Shown here: in pieces, positions 42,287 through 53,267 of the stretch
Position numbering within the stretch: the first letter of the stretch is position 1
Layout: each line of letters opens with the position of its first letter
Source: JADKAV01 sp963733395
Lineage (GTDB): Bacteria > Actinomycetota > Actinomycetes > S36-B12 > UBA10799
DNA: 64,000 bases
Reading direction: 5' to 3'
Assembly: GCA_963733395.1 (NCBI GenBank)
Contig: CAVTCZ010000003.1
Span: 93,312 to 157,311 of the forward strand
Translations under genes and position numbers: made by a program
Notes under the pieces: generated by a model
The model's database searches: none
What the model was told of the DNA's origin: nothing
Seen by the model: the letters and a program-made list of their open reading frames with translations, nothing else

Positions 42287-44929
42287 TCAGCCCATCCGGC
42301 CGATGATCAGATCGGCCACCAACCCCGTCCAGCCGGTCTGGTGGCTGGCACCGAGGCCCGCGCCGTTGTCGCCGTGGAAGTACTCGTAGAAATACGGCGC
42401 GAAGTTCCACCGCGGGTCGGTCTGGAACTTCTCCGTGTCGCCGAACACCGGCCGCCGGCCGTCCGGCCCCGGCAGGAAGATGCTGATCAGCCGCCGCCGT
42501 AACTCGTCGGCGACCTCGCGCATGTTGGCCATCTCGCCACTGCCGGTCGGGCACTCCACCTGGAAGGTGTCGCCGAGGTACATGTAGTAGCGCTCCAGCG
42601 CCTCGATCACCAGGTGGTTGATCGGGAACCAGACCGGCCCCCGCCAGTTGGAGTTGCCGCCGTACATGGCCGTGTTCGACTCCGCCGGTTCGTAGTCGAC
42701 CTGGAAGCTCTGGCCGTCGATCGAGACGCAGAACGGAGCGGTCTGGTGCCGCTTGGAGAGGCTGCGCAGGCCGTGCGGCGACAGGAAGGAGTCCTCGCTG
42801 AGCACCTCGAGCATGACCCGCCGCAGTCGCTCGGGGTCGAGCACCGTGAGCAACAGCTTGTGCTGCTCGGGGGAGCGGTACACGAAGCCTGCGCGGCCGG
42901 AGTCGATGGTGTCCAGGCCGCGGCGGCGCAGGAAGTCCGCGAACCGCTCGTACAGCCTGGCATTGCGCTGCAGTGCCTTGTCGGTCTCGATCCAGGCCGC
43001 CGCGAGGATCGGGATCAGGCCCACGATGGAACGCACCCGCAGCGGTTCCTTGGTGCCGTCGGGGCGCAGCAACTGGTCGTAGAAGAAGCCCTCCTGCCAA
43101 TCCCACATGCCGCTGGTCACCATCCCGTCGGTGATGGCCGCGAAGTGCTCGGCGAACTTCAGCGCCATCGCGTCGTAGACGGCGTCGTGCTCGGCCAGCC
43201 GCAGCGCGATCCGCAGCATGCTCAAGCAGTAGAACGCCATCCAGGCCGTGCCGTCCGCCTGCTCCAGGCCGCAGCCGGCCGGCAGTTGCGAGCGATTGAT
43301 CGGGCCGACGTTGTCGAGTCCCAGGAAGCCGCCCTGGAAGACGTTGTTGCCCTCGGCGTCGACGCGATTGACCCACCACGTGAAGTTCATGAGCAGTTTC
43401 TGGAACACCTCGGCGAGGAAGTCGTAGTCCTTCGTGCCGTCGATCTCGAACACCCGCAGCGCCGCCCAGGCGTGCACCGGCGGGTTGATGTCGCCGAAGT
43501 TCCACTCATACGCGGGCAATGCGCCGTTGGGGTGCATGTACCACTCGCGACACATCAGCAGCAGTTGGTACTTCGCGTAGGAGGGGTCGATGTGGGTGAA
43601 GACCACGGTGTGGAAGGCGAGGTCCCACGCCGCGAACCAGGGGTACTCCCAGGCGTCGGGCATGGAGATGACGTCGTAGGCGTCGACGTGCGGCCACGTG
43701 TGGTTGCGCCGGTCCTCCGGTGGCGGCGGCGGAGGCTGTCCCGGATCCCCGCCCAGCCAGCGCTGGATGTCGTAGCGGTAGAACTGCTTGCTCCAGATCA
43801 TCCCGGCGAAAGCCGTGCGCATCGCCAACGCCTCGTCCGCGGGGCAGTTGTCCGGCGCCAGGTCGCCGTAGAACTCGTCGGCCTCGGATTCCCGGGTCGT
43901 GAACAACTCCTCGAAATCGTCGCCGAAGGCGTTCAGGTTGCGCTTGTTCTCCGGGGACTTCCACAGCCGCAGCCGGATCTCGCGCGACTCGCCCGCGGGA
44001 ACGGTCAGCCGGTACCACCACGCGCCCTTGGTGCCGCGGTTCTCGGGGTTGATGCTCGGCTCGCCGAGACGCACGTGGCGATCGATCCCGTCCTTGGGGT
44101 AGGCGGTGATGTTCTCCGAGCCGAACAGCAACTCGTCGTTGGTCTCGTTGGTGCACAGCGCCGGTGTCGGCAGGCTGCCGTCGGGCAGCGGTCCGGGGTC
44201 GAGGTGGTAGGTGCCGGAGCGCCAGTGGGTGGCGATCAGGGCTCCCGAGTCCATGCGCATCTCGGGCACCGGGTGGCCGCGGCCCCACCCCCAGGTGTTG
44301 CGGAACCACATGGTGGGCAGGACGTCGATCGTGGCCTCGTCCGGCCCGGCGTTGGTGACCGTGATCCGGATGCCGATGTCGGTGGGCGTGGCTTTGGCGT
44401 AGTCGACATCGACGACCCAGTACCGGTCGTCGTCGAACACCCCGGTGTCGATGAGTTCGTACTCCGGTTCGCTGCGGTCCCGGGCGGCGTTGGCAGCGAG
44501 CAGATCGTCGTACGGGAACGCGGCCTGCGGGTAGTGGTAGCGCCAGCGCAACCAGGCGTGCGAGGGGGTGGCGTCGCGGTACCAGTAGTACTCCTTGACG
44601 TCCTCCCCGTGGTTGCCCTGCGTGCTGTCCAGACCGAACAGTCGTTCCTTCAGGATCCGGTCCTGGCCGTTCCACAAGCCGATGGCGAAACAGGTGTCCT
44701 GCAGCAGGTCGGACAACCCCGCCAGCCCGTCCTCGCTCCAACGGAAGGTGCGGGCGTGGGCGTGCTCGAACGGGAAGTACTTCCAGGCGTCGCCGTCGGT
44801 CGAGTAGTCCTCGCGCACGGTGCCCCACGCCCGTTCGGAGAGGTACGGGCCCCACTGGTACCAGGGGCCGGCCTGCTCGGGGCCGCCGGCGATCCCCCCG
44901 GCCTGCTTCATCCGCTCGTACTCGCTCAC
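42287..44929 (-). CDS. GH63-like glucosidase (MGH1-type alpha/alpha barrel)
   Basis: 880 residues, no signal peptide. It resembles the large cytoplasmic 'glucosidase' of actinobacteria and cyanobacteria related to GH63 mannosyl-oligosaccharide glucosidase/mannosylglycerate hydrolase. It has an N-terminal beta region (YQWGPYLSERAWGTVREDYS, KEYYWYRDATPSHAWLRWRY) and an (alpha/alpha)6 barrel (WPHVDAYDVISMPDAWEYPW, PPVHAWAALRVFEID, NMREVADELRRRLISIFLPG). It should hydrolyse an alpha-linked sugar, possibly the product of the divergent GT4. GTG 44929 has TACCCT 7 nt upstream. Confidence 0.82.
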   Translation of the reverse strand: MSEYERMKQAGGIAGGPEQAGPWYQWGPYLSERAWGTVREDYSTDGDAWKYFPFEHAHARTFRWSEDGLAGLSDLLQDTCFAIGLWNGQDRILKERLFGLDSTQGNHGEDVKEYYWYRDATPSHAWLRWRYHYPQAAFPYDDLLAANAARDRSEPEYELIDTGVFDDDRYWVVDVDYAKATPTDIGIRITVTNAGPDEATIDVLPTMWFRNTWGWGRGHPVPEMRMDSGALIATHWRSGTYHLDPGPLPDGSLPTPALCTNETNDELLFGSENITAYPKDGIDRHVRLGEPSINPENRGTKGAWWYRLTVPAGESREIRLRLWKSPENKRNLNAFGDDFEELFTTRESEADEFYGDLAPDNCPADEALAMRTAFAGMIWSKQFYRYDIQRWLGGDPGQPPPPPPEDRRNHTWPHVDAYDVISMPDAWEYPWFAAWDLAFHTVVFTHIDPSYAKYQLLLMCREWYMHPNGALPAYEWNFGDINPPVHAWAALRVFEIDGTKDYDFLAEVFQKLLMNFTWWVNRVDAEGNNVFQGGFLGLDNVGPINRSQLPAGCGLEQADGTAWMAFYCLSMLRIALRLAEHDAVYDAMALKFAEHFAAITDGMVTSGMWDWQEGFFYDQLLRPDGTKEPLRVRSIVGLIPILAAAWIETDKALQRNARLYERFADFLRRRGLDTIDSGRAGFVYRSPEQHKLLLTVLDPERLRRVMLEVLSEDSFLSPHGLRSLSKRHQTAPFCVSIDGQSFQVDYEPAESNTAMYGGNSNWRGPVWFPINHLVIEALERYYMYLGDTFQVECPTGSGEMANMREVADELRRRLISIFLPGPDGRRPVFGDTEKFQTDPRWNFAPYFYEYFHGDNGAGLGASHQTGWTGLVADLIIGRMG

Positions 44930-44936
44930 CCGGTGA

Positions 44937-44942
44937 AGGGTA
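44937..44942 (-). promoter_or_regulatory. Leaderless -10 hexamer for the glucosidase gene
   Basis: TACCCT on the minus strand, 7 nt before GTG 44929, which lacks a ribosome binding site. Confidence 0.45.
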
Positions 44943-44989
44943 GTGCGGCCGGTGGGGTTGAGGCCGGTTGGCGGGAGGACAGACGGTGC

Positions 44990-45003
44990 CGCATCCGGAT
45001 GCG
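44990..45003. promoter_or_regulatory. Perfect 14-bp palindrome CGCATCCGGATGCG
   Basis: An uninterrupted palindrome in the 200-nt divergent gap between the GH63-like gene and the GT4 gene, 50-60 nt behind the glucosidase promoter and about 85 nt before TAGACT (45086-45091), a possible -10 for GT4. It is a candidate operator for joint control of the disaccharide genes. Confidence 0.4.
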
Positions 45004-45130
45004 TCGTGCCACGTCGTGGGTACCCCGGCCGCCAGCATCTGCCGCGTCCCTCGCTGCGGCCAGGAGTGCCCGGGCCATCGGCGGGTAGACTGGTGGCACC
45101 GGTTCGGCTACGTGGATGAGGTGATCCCTG

Positions 45131-46438
45131 GTGGCCCCGAGGCGCCGCAGGCAACGCATTGCCATGGTCTCCACGCACGGTTACGTCGCGGCGGACCCGC
45201 CCCTGGGGGCCCCGGACACCGGTGGCCAAGTGGTCTTCGTCCTCGAACTGTCCAAGAAGTTGGCCCAGCTCGGGTACGCCGTGGACATCTGGACCCGCCG
45301 GTTCGACAAGCAGCGCCAGATCGAGGTCGTCGACGACGATGTCCGGATCATCCGCATGGCCTGCGGCGGACGGGACTTCATCCCCAAGGAGTACCTGTAC
45401 AAGAAACTGCCCGAGTGGGGCGAGAATGCCCTGCGGTTCATCAAGGCCAAGGGGCTGACCTACGAGTTCATCAACAGCCATTACTGGGACGCCGGTCTTG
45501 CCGGGCAACATCTGGCGGAGGTGCTCGACGTTCCGCACGTCCACACGCCCCACTCGCTGGGCATCTGGAAGAAGATCCAGATGGAGCAGGATTCCCCGAT
45601 CAACTCCGAAGAGATGGAACTGCAGTACAACTTCAGCCGCCGCATCCATCACGAGATGACTCTGTACCGGGAGTGCGACCTGGTCGTCGCCACCTCCCCC
45701 CAGCAGGTCGATCTGTTGCGCGAGCACTACGAGGTCGCCCCCGATCACATGAAGATGATCCCGCCCGGGTATGACGACAACCGTTTCTTCCCGGTCAGCG
45801 AGTCCACCCGGGAGAGCATCCGCACGTCGCTCGGCTACGAGGGCCCCGTGGTCGCCTCAATCGGCCGGCTGGCCCGCAACAAGGGCTTCGACCTGCTCGT
45901 CGACGCCTTCAGCGTGGTGGCCGAGCGAGTTCCGCAGGCCCGGCTGCGTATCGCCTGCGGTGCGGAGTCCTCCGATTACGGCGACAACGAGATCCTCGAC
46001 GAGATCGTGGCGAAGATCCGTGGCTACGGCCTTGAGGACAGGGTGACCCTGAGCGGGTCGTTGCACGACGACGAGATGGCCGACTTCTACCGCGCCGCCG
46101 ACGTGTTCGCCCTGTCGAGCAGGTACGAGCCGTTCGGCATGACCGCGGTGGAGGCGATGGCGTGCGGGGCGCCCACGGTGATGACGACCCATGGCGGGCT
46201 GTGGCGGGCGGTGTACTTCGGGCGGCAGGCGCTGTACGCGGACACGACGGACAAATACGAGTTCGGCATCGCACTCGTCCAGGCGCTGAAGTACCGCCGC
46301 TTGCGGGAGAGCATGCACCGCGACGGCGCCCACCGGGTGCGCTCGCTGTTCACGTGGACAGGCATCGCCCAGCAGCTGGTCAGCGCCCTGGAATCCCGGG
46401 CGACGCCAAGTTTCCAGGTGTCCGACGGTTTCGATTGA
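45131..46438 (+). CDS. GT4 glycosyltransferase, sucrose-/mannosylfructose-phosphate synthase type
   Basis: 435 residues, GT-B fold. The N-terminus reads AMVSTHGYVAADPPLGAPDT followed by GGQVVFVLELSKKLAQLGY, the donor/acceptor loop of sucrose-phosphate synthase relatives, with HTPHSLGIWKKIQMEQDSPI in the acceptor domain. The C-terminal donor domain has VASIGRLARNKGFDLLVDAF and the E-x7-E motif EPFGMTAVEAMACG. It probably joins a nucleotide sugar to fructose 6-phosphate. The next gene encodes the matching HAD phosphatase. ATG 45164 is an alternative start. The choice between sucrose and mannosylfructose cannot be made by eye. Confidence 0.85.
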   Translation: MAPRRRRQRIAMVSTHGYVAADPPLGAPDTGGQVVFVLELSKKLAQLGYAVDIWTRRFDKQRQIEVVDDDVRIIRMACGGRDFIPKEYLYKKLPEWGENALRFIKAKGLTYEFINSHYWDAGLAGQHLAEVLDVPHVHTPHSLGIWKKIQMEQDSPINSEEMELQYNFSRRIHHEMTLYRECDLVVATSPQQVDLLREHYEVAPDHMKMIPPGYDDNRFFPVSESTRESIRTSLGYEGPVVASIGRLARNKGFDLLVDAFSVVAERVPQARLRIACGAESSDYGDNEILDEIVAKIRGYGLEDRVTLSGSLHDDEMADFYRAADVFALSSRYEPFGMTAVEAMACGAPTVMTTHGGLWRAVYFGRQALYADTTDKYEFGIALVQALKYRRLRESMHRDGAHRVRSLFTWTGIAQQLVSALESRATPSFQVSDGFD

Positions 46439-46493
46439 GCCACCGGTCGGCGATAGTGTGCTGTCGGACGTCGGTCCGGCCGAGAGGAGGCGC

Positions 46494-48563
46494 ATGTCCG
46501 TCAGGATGTTCTGCTCCGACCTGGACGGCACGCTGTTGGGCAAGCCGGATGCCACAGCGCGCTTCGCCCTGGCCTGGCACACACTCCCGGAGGACGGCCG
46601 GCCGCTGCTGACCTACGCCACGGGCAGGCTGCTCGAGGATGCCCTCGACGTGATCGCGAGCACCGGCCTGCCAGAGCCGGACTACGCGATCTGCGGGGTC
46701 GGCACGATCGCGTACGACGCCGGCAAGGGCGAGGTGATGAACGAGTTCGCCGAGACGCTGGCCGACGGCTGGGACGGCCAGAAGATCGAGCGGATCGTGG
46801 AGGCCACCACCGCGGCGCGCCGCCAACCCCAGGAGTACCAGCATCGGTACAAGTCCAGTTGGTTCCTCGAGGGGGCCGAGGACCACACGATCGAGGAACT
46901 CGAGTACGTCCTGGATGCCGCCGGATTGAGCGTGAACGTGGTGTATTCAAGCGACCGGGACCTCGACGTCCTGCCCCGGATGGGGAACAAGGGGAACTCC
47001 CTGCTGTGGCTGATCGGGAAACTCGGCATCCACCCGGAGGAGGTGCTGGTCGCGGGCGACACCGGCAACGACGCGGCCATGTTCCTGGTCCCCGGCGTGC
47101 GCGGGATCATCGTGGAGAACGCGCAGCCGGAGCTGTCCGCGCGCACTGTGGATGCCGCCACCTACCAGACCCGCGAGTACTTCGCCGATGGGGTCCTGGA
47201 GGGTTTGCAGCACTACGGCGTGCTCGACCGGGTGCCGCGCTACGACGACCAACTGATCCAGCCGATCGACCCCGCCATCCGCCGGATCTTCAACGCCGAG
47301 AACGTCGGCAGCCCCAGCCAGGAGGATCTGGAACTGATCGAAACGGCCTACGAGAAGGCGATCGAGGCGCTGCGACGCAACATCACACCGCTGGGCTTCT
47401 CGGCTTGTTCGCTGCTCGACAACGCGCTGCACGGTACGGCTGTCAACTACCGCAGCGTGTGGGCCCGTGACGGCTGCATCGCGGTGATCGGGTCGATGCA
47501 CGTCGAGGATCCCGACATCCGCGCCTGCGCCCGGGCCACGCTCGAGACGCTGCTGGACCATATGAACCCCGTCGGCCAGATCCCGGCCAACGTCAGCATC
47601 GACCACGCCATACCCGACTACTCCGGGGTGGGCGGGATCAGCGCGATCGATGCCGGTATGTGGACCCTGATCGCGATGTACGAGTTCGTCCGGACGACCG
47701 GCGACATCGACTTCCTGCGGGACAGGCTCGGAGGCCTGCAGCGGGCCATGGACTGGCTGAGCGCCCACGACAGCAACAACGACGCACTGCTGGAGATCCC
47801 CGAGGCCGGCGACTGGACGGATTTGTTCGGCCGCAGCTACAACATCCTCGTCGACGAGGTGTTGTGGTACCGGGCGAACGTCACATTCGGGCGAATGCTC
47901 GAACTGGCTGGGGAGTCAGCGCGGGCCGCCGACTATCTGCGCTGGTCGCAGACGATCCGCGGTGTGATTCTCGAGCGGTTCTGGCCGACCACCAAGCCGG
48001 AGGGGGACGAGGCCGCGGGGTTGAGGTTCACGCAGCGTCAGCTCGGCGTGGGGGACACCCGGTATCTGCTGGCGCAGGTGACGCCGTTCGACTTCAACTG
48101 GCGGTGCGACGTCTACGGCAACATCCTCGCCGTCCTGTTCAACGTGCTGGATGTGGCCCGGGCGCACATCGCCTTCCGCTTCATGTGGGGGGTCGGGATC
48201 AACGAACCCTGGCCCGTGAAGAACGTCTACCCGGTGGTGCACTCCGGGGACCCTGACTGGCGGCCGTATTACACGGTGAATCTGCTGAACCTGCCGCATC
48301 ACTACCACAACGGCGGGATCTGGCCGTTCATCGGCGGGCTGTGGGTGCGGTTCATCCAGCGGCTGGGTTACCGGGACATGGCCTACCAGGAGCTCGTGAA
48401 ACTCGCCCGGCTGAACCAGGCCGGTGTCTACGGCGAGTGGGAGTTCAACGAATGGGCACACGGCGAGACCGGACGGCCCATGGGCATGGCCTACCAGGCG
48501 TGGTCGGCGTCGTCGTTCCTGAGGGCATGCCACGACCTGCGGGTCGGTCCCTCGGGCCAGTGA
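46494..48563 (+). CDS. Fusion of HAD sugar-phosphate phosphatase and GH100-like glycosidase domain
   Basis: 689 residues. Residues 1 to about 250 are a HAD-IIB phosphatase of the sucrose-/mannosylfructose-6-phosphatase kind: FCSDLDGTLLGKPD (Asp nucleophile), TYATGRLLEDA, MGNKGNSLLWLI and VLVAGDTGNDAAMF. Residues about 290-680 form an alpha/alpha barrel resembling GH100 neutral invertases: NALHGTAVNYRSVWARDGC, GGISAIDAGMWTLIAMYEFV, EAGDWTDLFGRSYNIL and GRPMGMAYQAWSASSFL. One protein would thus dephosphorylate the disaccharide phosphate and carry a hydrolase-like domain. ATG 46494 has GAGAGGAGG upstream. Confidence 0.82.
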   Translation: MSVRMFCSDLDGTLLGKPDATARFALAWHTLPEDGRPLLTYATGRLLEDALDVIASTGLPEPDYAICGVGTIAYDAGKGEVMNEFAETLADGWDGQKIERIVEATTAARRQPQEYQHRYKSSWFLEGAEDHTIEELEYVLDAAGLSVNVVYSSDRDLDVLPRMGNKGNSLLWLIGKLGIHPEEVLVAGDTGNDAAMFLVPGVRGIIVENAQPELSARTVDAATYQTREYFADGVLEGLQHYGVLDRVPRYDDQLIQPIDPAIRRIFNAENVGSPSQEDLELIETAYEKAIEALRRNITPLGFSACSLLDNALHGTAVNYRSVWARDGCIAVIGSMHVEDPDIRACARATLETLLDHMNPVGQIPANVSIDHAIPDYSGVGGISAIDAGMWTLIAMYEFVRTTGDIDFLRDRLGGLQRAMDWLSAHDSNNDALLEIPEAGDWTDLFGRSYNILVDEVLWYRANVTFGRMLELAGESARAADYLRWSQTIRGVILERFWPTTKPEGDEAAGLRFTQRQLGVGDTRYLLAQVTPFDFNWRCDVYGNILAVLFNVLDVARAHIAFRFMWGVGINEPWPVKNVYPVVHSGDPDWRPYYTVNLLNLPHHYHNGGIWPFIGGLWVRFIQRLGYRDMAYQELVKLARLNQAGVYGEWEFNEWAHGETGRPMGMAYQAWSASSFLRACHDLRVGPSGQ

Positions 48564-48565
48564 CC

Positions 48566-48595
48566 GCACCCGCCGTGGTCGGGTGCCCGGTGCGG
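48566..48595 (+). terminator. GC-rich stem-loop after the HAD-GH gene
   Basis: GCACCCG (48566-48572) pairs with CGGGTGC (48580-48586), and CCGCACC with GGTGCGG (to 48595) as an alternative stem, starting 3 nt after the stop codon. There is no U-tract. Confidence 0.4.
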
Positions 48596-48706
48596 CCCGA
48601 CGTGCCGTTCGGCGACGCCGGGTGTGACGGGGAACGGCGATCGGCGTTCACCCAGGGCGAAGCCGGGAAGCGCACAAGTGTCCTCGTGGTTGTCGTAGGT
48701 CGAGGC

Positions 48707-48712
48707 TAGAGT
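48707..48712 (+). promoter_or_regulatory. Possible -10 hexamer (TAGAGT) for clpC
   Basis: TAGAGT lies 31 nt before ATG 48743, leaving room for a short leader with GGGAG as ribosome binding site. No convincing -35 box was found, nor a CtsR- or ClgR-type operator. Confidence 0.35.
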
Positions 48713-48742
48713 GAGAAATCACCGTTTGATGGGAGTCATCGG

Positions 48743-51238
<2,496 letters not shown>

Positions 51239-51253
51239 GCGGCACCCGCCGGG

Positions 51254-51299
51254 ATGTTTGTGACTGGCGTGCAACCAGTTGCGGCTGAGTCACGAACAT
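51254..51299. repeat. Imperfect hairpin ATGTTYGTGACT with inner GCAAC/GTTGC stem
   Basis: ATGTTTGTGACT (51254-51265) and AGTCACGAACAT (51288-51299) pair with one mismatch; GCAACCAGTTGC in the loop is a second small palindrome. The word is related to the arms at 25009 and 58489. It begins 15 nt after the clpC stop and may serve as its terminator. Confidence 0.55.
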
Positions 51300-51303
51300 G
51301 GAT

Positions 51304-51325
51304 CTTCGGATTTCAGCGGGGAGTC
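51304..51325 (+). repeat. 3'-end motif, copy 2 (downstream of clpC)
   Basis: CTTCGGATTTCAGCGGGGAG followed by TC, 66 nt after the clpC stop and co-oriented with clpC. It forms an inverted pair with the copy at 51701-51722. Confidence 0.75.
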
Positions 51326-51394
51326 GCCGGGGAAACGCCCAGGGTCGGGTTCGCCGGGTGGTGCGACTGAGGTCCACAACGGCTCGGCGGACCG

Positions 51395-51513
51395 CGACTG
51401 TTGCGCGGTTGTCGCCCGGCCCCGCGACTGTTGCGCGGTTGTCGGTTTCGCACCCCGAAAACCAGCAACGGTGCAACACTCGCGTCCGGGCACCAGCAAC
51501 GGTGCAACACTCG
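51395..51513. repeat. Four-word dyad element, CGASTGTTGCRCSGTTG family, copy 4
   Basis: Direct words at 51395 and 51425 (both CGACTGTTGCGCGGTTG), inverted words at 51466 and 51497 (both CAACGGTGCAACACTCG). Offsets are 0, 30, 71 and 102. All four words are identical to those of the 42139 element, while the spacers differ. Confidence 0.88.
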
Positions 51514-51700
51514 CGTCCGGCCACCAGCCACCCCGACCCGCACTGACTCCCTAGGGAATCCGACGCGTCAGGAACGGGGATCGACCGGCTGTGGACCCGA
51601 CGCCAGCGGGTTGCGGTCACGGCTCGGTGCTGATCGCGCCCATCGGTGTCGTTTCTCCCTGGGTTGTGGGGCTGGTGCTCGCCGGGCGGGTGGATCCGCA

Positions 51701-51722
51701 GACTCCCCGCTCAAATCCGAAG
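51701..51722 (-). repeat. 3'-end motif, copy 3 (downstream of mutY)
   Basis: GACTCCCCGCTCAAATCCGA followed by AG on the plus strand. On the minus strand it lies 16 nt after the mutY stop, co-oriented with mutY. Confidence 0.75.
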
Positions 51723-51738
51723 CACTACGAACCTCCGG

Positions 51739-52566
51739 TCAGTCGGGCAGCCGCCAGGCGGTGTCCCGGACGATGAGGCCGTCGGCCAGCAGGCCAGCCA
51801 GCGCGCGCTGCAGTTGGGCAGCGTCGTGCCAGCTGAAGTCGTCTGCGGGTCCGTCGCGCAAGGCGGCCAGCACCGCCCCGCGGGCCTGCCGGTCGGTGCC
51901 TTCGTAGGTCTGCGTGCGGGTGATCCGCTCGCCCGGCGCCCAGTCGCAGGTGCTCGCCAGCGGGCATTGCGTGCAGGCGGGGTTGCGGGCGGTGCACACC
52001 AGGGCCCCGAACTCCATGGATGCGGCCGCCCACCGCGGTGCCGCAACCTCCAGGTCGGCGAACACCCGTTCTGCCAGCGCCCGCTCGGCGGCGGTGTACG
52101 TCGGTGCGGGGTCGCGTCCGGTGTACAGCCGCACCAGGAACCGCCGCACGTTGACGTCGACGACCACGGTGTCGCGGTGGTAGCCGAACGCGGCGACGGC
52201 CGCAGCGGTGTACTCGCCGACCCCGGGCAGTTCCCGCAGTTCCTGCTCGCTGTCGGGTACCTGGCCGTCGAACCGGTCGCGCATCACCGCCGCCGCCTCG
52301 TGCAGCCGCTTGGCCCGGCGCGGGTAGCCCAGGCGCCCCCACATGCGGATCGCCTCACCCAGGGAGTCGTCTGCCAATGCCGTCGGCTCCGGCCAGCGGT
52401 CCAGCCAGGCGTGCCAGGCGGGCAGAACCCGGGCCACGGGCGTCTGCTGGAGCATGATCTCGCTGACGTAGACCCCCCACGGGTCGCTGGACCGCCAGGG
52501 CAGGTCCCGCCGGTGCTGGGCGAACCACTGTGTGACAACGCGATCGACGTGGGACATCTCCGCCAT
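51739..52566 (-). CDS. mutY: A/G-specific adenine glycosylase
   Basis: 275 residues. It removes adenine mispaired with 8-oxoguanine. The catalytic Glu is in YVSEIMLQQTPVARVLPAW, the helix-hairpin-helix in ELPGVGEYTAAAVAAFGYHR and the catalytic Asp in TVVVDVNVRRFLVRL. The [4Fe-4S] cluster ligands follow as C-x6-C-x2-C-x5-C (VCTARNPACTQCPLASTC). The C-terminal NUDIX-like MutT domain of longer homologues is missing, as is usual for short actinobacterial MutY; only a small winged segment (LVLAALRDGPADDF-like region) follows. ATG 52566; ATG 52557 is an alternative. Location near disA and radA matches other actinobacteria. Confidence 0.93.
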   Translation of the reverse strand: MAEMSHVDRVVTQWFAQHRRDLPWRSSDPWGVYVSEIMLQQTPVARVLPAWHAWLDRWPEPTALADDSLGEAIRMWGRLGYPRRAKRLHEAAAVMRDRFDGQVPDSEQELRELPGVGEYTAAAVAAFGYHRDTVVVDVNVRRFLVRLYTGRDPAPTYTAAERALAERVFADLEVAAPRWAAASMEFGALVCTARNPACTQCPLASTCDWAPGERITRTQTYEGTDRQARGAVLAALRDGPADDFSWHDAAQLQRALAGLLADGLIVRDTAWRLPD

Positions 52567-52628
52567 TCTCGCCGGTGCTGCCCGGGCCGCACGCCGACCC
52601 GGGCATCGGTGGTCACTGCGGCCTTGCA

Positions 52629-52634
52629 TACCGT
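52629..52634 (+). promoter_or_regulatory. Possible leaderless -10 hexamer
   Basis: TACCGT is 7 nt before ATG 52642, which has no ribosome binding site. Confidence 0.35.
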
Positions 52635-52641
52635 GGCTGTC

Positions 52642-53263
52642 ATGAGTTCGTTGTTGAACCCGGTGGGCCCGGAGCCGGCCAGTGTCTACTGGCGGCGCCG
52701 GATCGTGGTGATCCTGGGCGTGTTGGTGGTGTTGGCGCTGCTGTGGTGGCTGATCTCCCCGGGCGGGTCGGCGCAACCGGCGGCATCGAGCACCAGCCCG
52801 ACCCCGCTGCCCACGCTGACCGCGGCCTCCCCGTCGGCGAGCAGTTCGGCGTCTGGATCCCCGGCAGTGTCCGGGGCTGCCGTGCCTCGACACCGACATC
52901 GCCGTCACGGTGACGACGGCCCAGCAGACCTACTCGGTCGGCGGTCCGGTGGAGTTCGTGATGAAGATCAGCAACACCGGCACCGCCGCCTGTGTCCGGG
53001 ATGTCGGCCCCGCGGCCAACACCTTCACGGTCACCTCCGGCGGATTCGACGTCTGGTCCTCGGACGCGTGCACCGGGACCGGCGAGTCCCAGGAGGAGGA
53101 GATCCCCGCGGGCGAGGCGTTCGCGGTCAAGGGGACCTGGGACGCCACGGTGACCGCCAACGGGTGCGGCGCCAGCGCCACCCCGGCCGTGGCCGGCGCC
53201 TACCAGGTGGAGGCGACCAACGGTGCGGTGACCAGCGATCCGGTGTCGTTCTCGCTCGGTTAG
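52642..53263 (+). CDS. Membrane-anchored extracellular protein (DUF4232-like); frame broken near 52880
   Basis: About 206 residues when one extra G in GCTGCCGTGCC is removed, joining AVSGAA to CLDTDIAVTVTTAQQTYSVG. One N-terminal membrane helix (RRRIVVILGVLVVLALLWWL) is followed by a Ser/Pro/Ala-rich linker and a beta-sandwich of about 130 residues (GGPVEFVMKISNTGTAACVR, FDVWSSDACTGTGES, FAVKGTWDATVTANGCG) with four Cys, resembling DUF4232 or intracellular-proteinase-inhibitor-like domains. It is divergent from mutY and convergent with disA. Function unknown. Confidence 0.7.
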
Positions 53264-53267
53264 GTCG

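Larger units (their letters stand above)
51239..51738. other. 500-nt intergenic region between clpC and mutY, nested inverted repeats
   Basis: No gene-like frame is present. From outside inward: a hairpin (51254-51299), a pair of 22-nt inverted 3'-end motifs (51304-51325 and 51701-51722, 21 of 22 positions matching), and a four-word dyad element (51395-51513). The stretch 51520-51690 between the dyad element and the right motif shows nothing recognisable. Confidence 0.75.

Noticed and set aside
42614..45088. 824-codon plus-strand open frame opposite the glucosidase gene
   Set aside because: Antisense shadow with no domain features; the minus strand encodes a well-conserved GH63-like enzyme.
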